Source: CAZMSD01 sp964568855 | Lineage (GTDB): Bacteria > CAIWAD01 | NCBI GenBank assembly: GCA_964568855.1 | Contig: CAZMSD010000002.1 | Coordinates: 124,001 to 188,000, forward strand | Reading direction: 5' to 3' | DNA: 64,000 nt | Shown here: positions 1 to 7,085 of the stretch, one piece after another | How the letters are laid out: each line of letters opens with the position of its first letter | How positions within the stretch are numbered: position 1 is the first letter of the stretch | Program-made: the position numbers and the translations under genes | Notes under the pieces: model-generated | The model's input: the letters and a program-made list of their open reading frames with translations, nothing else | Told to the model about the DNA's origin: nothing | Databases searched by the model: none

Positions 1-412
1 CCGTCTCTCCGCTGCCCTTGCCCAGCAGGACCGTTTCGCGGTTGTCCACCTCTTCACCCAGGTCCGTAATGGGGCAGGCGCCCTCTTCCCGCGGGCAGAC
101 GAAGCGATGGCAGAGGTGACTGATCACTTCCTCCTGCTCGGCCCCCAGCATTTTCATGGCCACCGGATTGGCTTCCAGGATCAGGTGGGTCGTGGCGTCG
201 ATGATCAGCACGCCGCACTGAATGGAGCGCAGGATGTACTCGGAGCGTTCGCGTACTTCCTGCATGGTCCGTTCGGTCCGTACGCGTTCGGCCGCTGCGG
301 ACTTCAGCGCGGCCGCCATGTTCCGCGGAGTCCGGCCGGTCCCTTTCGCCACAGACTCGTGCTCCTTCGATGCCCGCTTGGCGGATTCCGCTCTTCGCCG
401 ATCCTCGCTCAT
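1..412 (-). CDS. PAS-domain sensor protein, C-terminus beyond window
   Basis: Reading frame open from an ATG at 412 to the left edge of the window, so only the first 137 or so residues are seen. The first 50 residues are charged and helical; a PAS fold follows from about residue 57, recognised by the stretch QCGVLIIDATTHLILEANP and the following AMKML. It then carries a cysteine cluster (LCHRFVCP, then GACPITDLG and VDNRETVLL) that is typical of PAS domains in histidine kinases and response regulators. The output domain lies outside the window, so kinase, cyclase or regulator cannot be told apart. No good ribosome binding site precedes the chosen ATG; the start is the weakest part of this call. 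Confidence 0.7.
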   Translation of the reverse strand, partial: MSEDRRRAESAKRASKEHESVAKGTGRTPRNMAAALKSAAAERVRTERTMQEVRERSEYILRSIQCGVLIIDATTHLILEANPVAMKMLGAEQEEVISHLCHRFVCPREEGACPITDLGEEVDNRETVLLGKGSGET

Positions 413-633
413 CCGTTTGTTCCGTTGAACATCTTGCCCGGGGCGCTACGCACCACCCGGGTGTTCCATTCCATTCTATCACTCACTTCATCGACAAAGG
501 ACGCGGCCGGTTTTAACGGGAGGGAAGCCGCCCCACGGCGGGAAGCGGCGAAGCGACTTTGCACCGAATTCGTTTGCTTGAGAGGCAGGCCGGGGAGGAC
601 CGGACAGGTTCGAGACGAGCAGGGAGGCTGCGA

Positions 634-1650
634 ATGGAACGCGACGGCACCATCGACGTGATCAGAGGGCTCCTGTCCCTGGGCATTTTCCGCGCGGAGC
701 GGAGCGTGATACGGGACCTGTGCGGAAACCTGGGGGAGGAAGCGGCCGCGGAGTGCGCGGCAGCGTTGAGCGAGGCGGAATTCGCACGTCTTGCGGAGGG
801 TTTCGATCCTGCTGCGTCGCCGTCCAGGAGGCTGGCGGTGATTTTCGCCGGTCCCGGCGCGGGGAAGTCCGCGGTGACGAATTACCTCTTCGAGCGGCTG
901 CGGCTGAAATGGCTGGTGGTGCGGACTACGCGCGAGCTGCGCCTGAGCGAGAACGAGCGCATCGGCGATCCCTTCGCGCAGTACGAGATGCCCTGGGAGG
1001 AATTCGACCGCATCGCCGACGAGGATCCCGGTTACATCAAGACCTCCTCCGCCGATAGTCACGGCAGGCGCAGCAAGGGTTACATCGTAGATCTCGGCCA
1101 GTCACGCAGGCTACTCAACAGTGGTTATTACCTGGTCATCCATTCCTGGATCTGGAGCGAATTCCTGCAGCGGTCGTCCGCCTTCAAGGAGAGCCTGAAG
1201 ATCTGCCTCTACGTGGACCATCGGTCGACGGTCAGCCGCCTGACTTTCCGGACCCTGGTGGAGGCGCGCGAAAAGCGCATCCTGGGACGGGAGATCGCCT
1301 CCGCGTTTCCCGCCGGTCCCGGGGACACGGACGTTGACCGGGTGCTGGAGGCCCTGGCCGCCCTGCCCGATGAGGGAATGTACCGCGATCTGCTGCACCG
1401 GATCGAGCTGGCGCGCGAGACCCAGGAGAAGTACGACTCGATCCTGGGCTCCGGGGATCTTTCCTGCTTCGATTACATCGTGGACAACTCGGGCGACCTG
1501 GTGAAGGCCCGGGAGGACATGCTGGCGATCCTGGTGGCCGATCGCTACACGAGGCTTCCTGAGGAAAGAAGGATCCTTCCCGAGTACTTCCGGGAATTTG
1601 TATCACGGGCAGCCGAGTTGGAAGCGCCCAACTGGCTGGACAGGCGCTAG
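634..1650 (+). CDS. P-loop NTPase, guanylate-kinase-like
   Basis: 338 residues from the ATG at 634, preceded by GGGAGG at good distance; an earlier in-frame ATG at 559 has no such site. A Walker A loop (GPGAGKSAV) sits near residue 74. It is followed by VVRTTRELRLSENERIGDP, which resembles the GMP-binding segment of guanylate kinases (TTR followed by a G-D-P/E region and an aromatic Y), and by a C-terminal helical half I cannot assign. About 130 residues longer than ordinary guanylate kinase, so it is probably a relative with a different substrate or a regulatory role. It converges on the adenylate-kinase-like gene and the two share the four bases CTAG, giving both a TAG stop. Confidence 0.6.
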   Translation: MERDGTIDVIRGLLSLGIFRAERSVIRDLCGNLGEEAAAECAAALSEAEFARLAEGFDPAASPSRRLAVIFAGPGAGKSAVTNYLFERLRLKWLVVRTTRELRLSENERIGDPFAQYEMPWEEFDRIADEDPGYIKTSSADSHGRRSKGYIVDLGQSRRLLNSGYYLVIHSWIWSEFLQRSSAFKESLKICLYVDHRSTVSRLTFRTLVEAREKRILGREIASAFPAGPGDTDVDRVLEALAALPDEGMYRDLLHRIELARETQEKYDSILGSGDLSCFDYIVDNSGDLVKAREDMLAILVADRYTRLPEERRILPEYFREFVSRAAELEAPNWLDRR

Positions 1651-2441
1651 CCCAATAGTCCCGCGAGCAGGGCGTAGAGGCGTTTGCGCATTCCCTCCCG
1701 GTTGAGCATCCGCAGGCGCCGGTGGCCCTCCTTCACGAAGTAGATCTCTCCCTTGAGCTTAAGCAGCAGGCCCTCGTCCACCTCCTCGTCCTCGTCCACC
1801 GTTATGGGCATCCGCGCGAAGCGTGGACCACGCCGCAGCTCCGGCAGGAAAGTCCGCGTGGAGTCTTCGTAGAGGGCCAGGCGCTCCGCGATGGTCTCCT
1901 CCGTGTCGTCCAGCCGCCGCTCGAGCGCGCCGCCGCAGTTGCCGCAGCGGCCCTCCTCCCGCGGGGGATCGAAGTCGCTGAATCCGGCGCCGCAGGCGAC
2001 GCATGATCTCCTGTTGCAGCCGATTACCCCGAAGAACAGGAACTCCCGCGGAACCTCGAGCAGCAGCACCAGGTCGAGGTCGATCTTCGCGAGCAGTGTA
2101 TCACACTGGATTCTGTTGCGGGGAAAGCCGTCCAGCACGAAACCGCGTTCGCGGCATTCCGGCCGTCCGATGTACTCGAGCACGATAGGGACGACGATCT
2201 CGTCGGGAACCAGCGCTCCCCGCCGCATGTAGGACAGCGCTTTCCGCGCCGGCTCCGACTCCGGCGCCTCGCGCACCCGGGCTCTCAGGGCGATACCCGA
2301 AGCCACGTGCACCAGTCCCAGCTCCCCCAGGTCCGCCGAGCGGGCGCCCTTGCCGCCGCCGGGCGGTCCGATGAGGACAATTCTCTTGCCCCGCGCCGCT
2401 TCAGCCGCTGGTTCATCCAATTTCGATGACGTGGAACTCAT
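1647..2441 (-). CDS. Adenylate kinase-like nucleoside monophosphate kinase
   Basis: 264 residues. P-loop GPPGGGKG at about residue 28, NMP-binding segment, the family signature VLDGFPRN, and a zinc-type LID with two Cys pairs (SCVACG and RCGNCGG). These are the hallmarks of adenylate kinase, which interconverts ATP+AMP and 2 ADP in the cytoplasm. Departures: an extra N-terminal 20 residues, a longer C-terminus of about 60 residues, and GARSADLGELGLVHVASG where canonical Adk has GTQA...HISTGD, so the AMP site is altered. It is probably a paralogue rather than the housekeeping enzyme. The ATG at 2441 is chosen over an upstream GTG because GGAGG lies 8 bases before it. Stops overlap those of the converging neighbour. 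Confidence 0.7.
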   Translation of the reverse strand: MSSTSSKLDEPAAEAARGKRIVLIGPPGGGKGARSADLGELGLVHVASGIALRARVREAPESEPARKALSYMRRGALVPDEIVVPIVLEYIGRPECRERGFVLDGFPRNRIQCDTLLAKIDLDLVLLLEVPREFLFFGVIGCNRRSCVACGAGFSDFDPPREEGRCGNCGGALERRLDDTEETIAERLALYEDSTRTFLPELRRGPRFARMPITVDEDEEVDEGLLLKLKGEIYFVKEGHRRLRMLNREGMRKRLYALLAGLLG

Positions 2442-2584
2442 CCCTGCAACCTCCACGGAGTAAACGTCCCCACTCCAGTTAGGCTAGCGCAGATCCTTGC
2501 CACAGTACTCGCAATAGCCCCCAGCGCGACGTAATACAGATCCGTATCCAGCCGTCATTTCGCACCTCTAATTTGTTGTTTCTC

Positions 2585-2917
2585 CTACTTCCCCGAAGGC
2601 AGGTTGGGAACGCTGAATGCCGTCACGATTTCCATGGCCTGGCCCTCCGTGAAACCTTCCTCCAGCAGGGCTTCGTAGTAGTTCCGGGTGAAGGCGGCCA
2701 GGCGCCGCGCGGACTCCGGCCTGGCGAGTTCCTTGAACATTCCGTTCATCATCGTGCCCACCATGTCGCCCATCACGGGCAACATGTCGCGCACCATCTC
2801 GGCGGGTGGAGATTCATCGGCCGCCGCATCCGCCGGACCTTGTATCACCACCAAGGTCCCCGCCAGCAGCAGGACGGCTCCCAGCACCAGCCCCGCCAGT
2901 ACATTCCTGCTAGTCAT
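2585..2917 (-). CDS. Small membrane-anchored or exported protein
   Basis: 110 residues. The start is fixed by AAAGGAGG eight bases before the ATG at 2917. One hydrophobic segment (residues about 5-24, rich in L, V and A) serves as signal peptide or anchor. The remainder is acidic/Met-rich, then a helical region with MEIVTAF near the end. I recognise no family. The 120-140 bases between this gene and the kinase hold no gene; they contain one copy of the iterated GTRWYAC word at 2531. Confidence 0.5.
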   Translation of the reverse strand: MTSRNVLAGLVLGAVLLLAGTLVVIQGPADAAADESPPAEMVRDMLPVMGDMVGTMMNGMFKELARPESARRLAAFTRNYYEALLEEGFTEGQAMEIVTAFSVPNLPSGK

Positions 2918-3028
2918 CACTCCGGCCTCCTTTGCGGTTGCATATTGCTTTTCCATGCGTCTCGCCGCCGGTCGGCAAGCGTCACACCGTCCGGGAAGGC
3001 GGGTCCCGTTCAACGATCGCGATTGGCC

Positions 3029-4312
3029 TCACTCGCCCGTCCGCTCGGCGAAACGCAGAGCGTGCCGGCGTCCCCGTAGGGCCCTGCGGCCAAGTCCATC
3101 CAGTACTTCATCGAGCCGCTCTATCCGCTCCTGCAGCTCCTCGCGCGTTCCCAGCCAGCCGAGGTCCAGCTTTCCCCGTCCAGTCAGCCTGCCCGAAAAC
3201 TCGTCCTGCAGTCTTTCCAGGAAGCGCTTGAGGGCGCCGGCGTCGTATCCCGCGCGCGCCAGCCAGACGGTGGCCAGCGAATCGGCGCCGAGTTCGAATC
3301 CGCGCTCCCAGCGGCGGCGGGAGCGTTCCAGCGCTTCCGCCGCGAAGGCTTCCAGCTCGAGTTCCTCCCGGCTTGGACCGCCCGTCTCGCGATCCAGCTC
3401 CTCGAAGAAATCTTCGGCCCCCCGACGCCAGGCCTCGCGGTCCAGGGTGGCCCGGCCGTGATGCAGGATGGCGTGAGCCAGCTCATGGCCCAGCACGCCG
3501 GCCAGCTCCGCCTCGTCCCGGAGACGCTTGAAAAGTTCGGCGCCCAGTACGATCCAGCCTCCCGGGAAGCTGAGGGCCGTATCGCCCCGGCGCGCCACGA
3601 AGACCCGCGGCGCCAGTTCGCCCGCTCCCGCGCGTTCGGCCAGCCAGAGCAGCACCTGCGTCGTATAGGCTTCGAACTCTTCTCGCTCCCCGCCCCAGAG
3701 TTCCAGTTGCTGCGCGGCCAGCAGGGGCGCTGCGGCCAGCGCGCGCGGCAGCAGTTCCAGTCCCCTTTCGCGGGCCGGGAGGGGGCGTCCCTCGTCGAGC
3801 GGCTCCAGGCTCCCGCGGAACTCATCCACCTCCCGTTCCTCGAAGCCGGGCACCCAGACGAGTTCGGCGACCCGCTCTGGATCGAGTCCCATCCGCGGAC
3901 TGAGCCCCTTGATGGTGGCCCCGATGGCCGTGCGGCTGACCTCGCGCAGCCCTTCGCGTTGGGCGACTTCGAAGATCCTCTCCTCGCCGCCCCCGCCGGG
4001 TCTTTGTAACACGTTGGCCGAGATCCAGCCCTGACCGACGCCGAGCGCCCGCACCTTGATCCAGCCCGCGGCGCTGTCCTCGGGCACGATGCGGGTTCCC
4101 GAGTCCAGCACCTCCAGCAGGGAGTGGTAGTTCCCCGGACCGCTGCGCAACAGCGCCCCGGCGCGCTCGATCACCTTCTCCCTGGTGTCCTCGGAACCTG
4201 CCTGGGCCAGGGACAGCGCCAGCGCACCGGCCAGCAGGACCAGGACCGGCAGCGCGACGATCTTCAATGAGCGCTTGTTCCGGTCACTTCGATTCGAGTA
4301 CGAGCACATCAT
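3029..4312 (-). CDS. M48-family zinc metalloprotease with SH3-like N-domain
   Basis: About 427 residues. Signal peptide near the N-terminus (ALPVLVLLAGALALSLAQAG), then a bacterial SH3-like domain at about residues 60-110 (VPEDSAAGWIKVRALG, GWISANVL), then the peptidase with the zinc motif HELAH and a downstream ELGADSLA that supplies the third ligand. It is expected to act in the envelope on misfolded or lipoprotein substrates, like BepA/YfgC. It starts inside the 3' end of the cyclase gene (overlap of about 29 bases), so the two are probably co-transcribed. ATG at 4312 is preferred over an upstream GTG because of the AAGGTGAGG before it; ATGATG leaves one codon of doubt. Confidence 0.8.
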   Translation of the reverse strand: MMCSYSNRSDRNKRSLKIVALPVLVLLAGALALSLAQAGSEDTREKVIERAGALLRSGPGNYHSLLEVLDSGTRIVPEDSAAGWIKVRALGVGQGWISANVLQRPGGGGEERIFEVAQREGLREVSRTAIGATIKGLSPRMGLDPERVAELVWVPGFEEREVDEFRGSLEPLDEGRPLPARERGLELLPRALAAAPLLAAQQLELWGGEREEFEAYTTQVLLWLAERAGAGELAPRVFVARRGDTALSFPGGWIVLGAELFKRLRDEAELAGVLGHELAHAILHHGRATLDREAWRRGAEDFFEELDRETGGPSREELELEAFAAEALERSRRRWERGFELGADSLATVWLARAGYDAGALKRFLERLQDEFSGRLTGRGKLDLGWLGTREELQERIERLDEVLDGLGRRALRGRRHALRFAERTGE

Positions 4313-6389
4313 CCGCCTCACCTTCGCCTTCACGGTGAATCTCCAACCGGCTGGCCAGCGTGCCCGGCGCCTCGTCGCCGGGGTAGGCCGGACTCAGGGC
4401 CCGCCAGACCTCCAGGGCTTGCCGCCGTCGGCCCCCGCGCCAGTTCTCCCAGGCCCCCTTCCATTCCGCGAGCATGTTCGTATCACACCCGGACGGCAGA
4501 AGCTCGAAAACCTCCAGCGGCCTGTGCAGGCCCTTCAATACTACGCGACCGATTTCGCGCCGGAGAATCTCGGGTGCGAGTCCCTCGCAAAACGTGCCGC
4601 TGGCCAGGTTGCGGGTCTGCAAGTGGCGATTCGCGCTCTCGAGCCGGCTGGCGATGTTCACCCCCGTGCCGATGGCCGTGTAATCCATGCGGCGCGGGTG
4701 GCCGATGTTGCCCACCACCACCCGGTCGGTATGCACTCCCAGCCGCAGGGCGACTGTGGCGAGCCCCCGGCGGGCCCGCTCGGCGCTCAACCGTTCCAGA
4801 CGTTCCTGCAATTCCAGGACCGCCAGGGCCGCCTGCCGGTCCGTGTCAGGTCCGGAGACCGGGGCCCCGAAGAGCACCATCACCGCATCTCCGATGTACT
4901 TGTCCAGCAGACCCCGCCTGGCCAGTATCACGTCCACGAATTCTTTGTAATACGCGTTGAGCATGCCCACCGTCTCCACGGGGTTCAGCCCTTCGGTGGC
5001 GCTCGTATAGCCGACCATGTCTGCGAAGAGCACCGTGACGCGCCGCTCCTCGCCGCCCACTTCCAGGCCTCCCCGCCGCACCAGAAGTTCATCGATCACG
5101 CTGGTGTCGAGGTAGCGGCTGAAGAGTCGGTGCAATTCGGCGCGCCGCCGTCCCTCGAGCTGCCAGCCGGTCAGGAAGCGCGCGCCGGCGCCGGCGAAAC
5201 AGGCGCTCAGCGAACCGACCACGGGCAGCTGATAGCCTGCGGCGTAGGCGCCCAGCCCGCCGGCCAGCACCACGCCGGCCAGGCCCGCCAGCAACGCGAA
5301 GGGAAGCCACAGCGCCCTGAAACTCCGCATCAGCAGTACGCCCGCCAGTCCCCACAACAGGGTCAGGGACAGCTCCTGCCAGCGGGCGGGCGTTCTCAAC
5401 CAGTCGCCCTTGAGCAGGTTGGACAGCATGGTGGCGTGGATTTCGAATCCGGGGTAGGGCAGGTTGCTCTCCGCCACCGGGGTGGCCTTGTAATCCAGCA
5501 GACCGGCGGCGTAACCGCCCACGATCAGGAGCCTGCCCTGCAGTGAATCCGGCGGAACCGCGCCCCGGATCAACTGCGAGGCCGCAATGTAGGGAAAGGC
5601 CCCGCGCGGACCCCCCGGTCCGTAGTAACGCAGCTGGAGCCGGCCCTGCCGGTCCAGCGGGGGTGTTTCGCGCAGGTCCTCGCCGATCCGCTCCAGCAAC
5701 TGCGGGCCCAGCGCGGGGATCGCTCCCGCGCGGCTTTCGTACAGCAGGGGAACGGCGCGTATCACGCCGTCGGGGTCGGGCGTGACGTTGCTCAGCGCGA
5801 TGGGGGCGCCCTGGAAGCGTCGGTGGGGCATGCGGATCGCCGAGTGCTCGAAGCCTCCCGCCCGCAGGGCCGCTCCCGTCCAGCGCATCCCCGGGGGCAG
5901 GCTGTCCGGATAGCTGCCGTCGGCCACCAGCAGCGCGGAGATCACCGTGGGCGTCCCGCCGGCCAGTTCGCGGGCGAAGACCATGTCGGAGACCAGTCCG
6001 TCGCTGTTCAGCAGGTCCAGGCCCGGTTCGTCGTAGAGCACGTCGAGGATGATCCCACGCGCTCCGGCATCCCCGGCCAGTTCGACCAGGCGGGCCCAGA
6101 GGTCGCGCGGCCAGGGCCAGGGCAGTCCCTGCGACACGAAGTAGTCCAGGCCGGCCTGGTCCACCGCCACCAGGGCGATGCGTTCGTCGGGACGGAAGAA
6201 CCCGGCGGTGGCCCGGCAATAGGCGTCCCGGACCGTCAGCTCCCAGCGGTCGAACAGGCCCAGGATCCCCAGGACCGCCACAAGCGTGACGGCGGCCGCC
6301 CCGGCGGCGAGGGTAAGCCTCTGCGTGGCGCTGGCGGTGGATTGAGATCTGGTCACGCTCGTGTTGCCGTCGTGCGTTGCGTGATACAT
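4284..6389 (-). CDS. CHASE2-domain adenylate/guanylate cyclase
   Basis: 701 residues. An N-terminal membrane helix, an extracytoplasmic CHASE2 sensor (about 45-320, with the typical DVLYDEPG segment), about three transmembrane helices (330-420) and a class III cyclase domain (about 455-640). The cyclase keeps the metal-binding Asp in FADMVGYT, the Lys-Asp segment LLDKYIGDAVM, and DYTAIGTGVNIASRLE for transition-state contacts. The product is probably cAMP, made in response to an envelope signal. The C-terminal 60 residues are TPR-like. The coding sequence opens ATG TAT CAC, so a GTRWYAC word touches the start codon. Upstream lies the repeat-rich region. Confidence 0.88.
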   Translation of the reverse strand: MYHATHDGNTSVTRSQSTASATQRLTLAAGAAAVTLVAVLGILGLFDRWELTVRDAYCRATAGFFRPDERIALVAVDQAGLDYFVSQGLPWPWPRDLWARLVELAGDAGARGIILDVLYDEPGLDLLNSDGLVSDMVFARELAGGTPTVISALLVADGSYPDSLPPGMRWTGAALRAGGFEHSAIRMPHRRFQGAPIALSNVTPDPDGVIRAVPLLYESRAGAIPALGPQLLERIGEDLRETPPLDRQGRLQLRYYGPGGPRGAFPYIAASQLIRGAVPPDSLQGRLLIVGGYAAGLLDYKATPVAESNLPYPGFEIHATMLSNLLKGDWLRTPARWQELSLTLLWGLAGVLLMRSFRALWLPFALLAGLAGVVLAGGLGAYAAGYQLPVVGSLSACFAGAGARFLTGWQLEGRRRAELHRLFSRYLDTSVIDELLVRRGGLEVGGEERRVTVLFADMVGYTSATEGLNPVETVGMLNAYYKEFVDVILARRGLLDKYIGDAVMVLFGAPVSGPDTDRQAALAVLELQERLERLSAERARRGLATVALRLGVHTDRVVVGNIGHPRRMDYTAIGTGVNIASRLESANRHLQTRNLASGTFCEGLAPEILRREIGRVVLKGLHRPLEVFELLPSGCDTNMLAEWKGAWENWRGGRRRQALEVWRALSPAYPGDEAPGTLASRLEIHREGEGEADDVLVLESK

Positions 6390-6400
6390 GAAAAGCCTGG

Positions 6401-6490
6401 GTCCGTCACACTCTCGCGCAGGTCGCGTGTCCGCCTGAAATCATGTCAGGCAAGGCGTGCACCGTGAAGCATAGTGATTCCAGGCGATCG
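6401..6490. repeat. Degenerate copy of the left arm of the 53.8-kb repeat
   Basis: About 90 bases resemble 53762-53850 at roughly three quarters identity by eye. Shared blocks include TCACACTCTCGCG, GCCTGAAATC, GTCAGGCAAGGCG and GTGAAGC, in the same order and spacing. The right half of that element is absent here and other palindromes follow. It sits just upstream of the cyclase start, so it may affect transcription or be a relic of a mobile palindromic element. Confidence 0.65.
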
Positions 6491-6560
6491 ACGCCTCAGG
6501 GCAGTCAAGCGGCCGGGAAGCCGGATTCCCCTGCAAAGCTGGACGCCCGCCGGCGGAACT

Positions 6561-6875
6561 AGTGGACCGATTCGCATGGATCGACGGGTTCTGCTTGCCG
6601 CAAAGTGGTCAGATTCAAGGCGCATCTGCGCAGACGTAGTTTGCCTACTTCAAGCAGGATGCTGCGCACCTGCCAAGGCAGGTGCGACGAAGAAGACGCG
6701 CACGCAGTGCGTGCGCGCGGCTGCATTTGCGGCAAGCTCGAAGGGAGCGCGTCCAGGCAGCCCACTGCGGCGTTGCGCCTTCTTGAAATAGCGGGGCTAT
6801 TCCTGCGGCGGCGCGCCTTGCATTGAACTGCCTGGACGCGCTCAGAACAACTCGATCCATGCGAATCGGTCCACT
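6561..6875. repeat. 315-bp palindromic element with 24-bp terminal inverted repeats
   Basis: Bases 6561-6584 and 6852-6875 are perfect 24-base inverted copies (beginning AGTGGACCGATTCGC). Inside are further perfect stems: 6665-6674 with 6677-6686, 6694-6702 with 6706-6714, 6747-6760 with 6828-6841, and the small palindrome 6787-6801 (AATAGC-GGG-GCTATT). The open frames across it have no coding character. This is a non-coding, highly structured element, either a non-autonomous mobile palindrome (MITE/REP-type) or a structured RNA. The rest of 6390-7085 holds no gene I can support. Confidence 0.8.
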
Positions 6876-7085
6876 CGCGCAAAGCCGGGCATTCTTCTCC
6901 ATCCATCCCTAAATTCCGGTAAGCCAGCGTTTAAAACGTCATATTGCACACGGAAGGGGATCTCGAATACACAGCGCCCGTGTTTCAGGACGTTCATCCT
7001 TCCCCGTCACAGTATTCACTTGGCAGCGACCTGGTACATGAGTCGAAGCCGAATTTCCGGCGCGCATCGGTTGAGGAGGCCTTCC

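Noticed and set aside
6474..6906. Short open frames inside the palindromic region
   Set aside because: They cross the inverted repeats on both strands and have no protein character; the symmetric DNA explains them.
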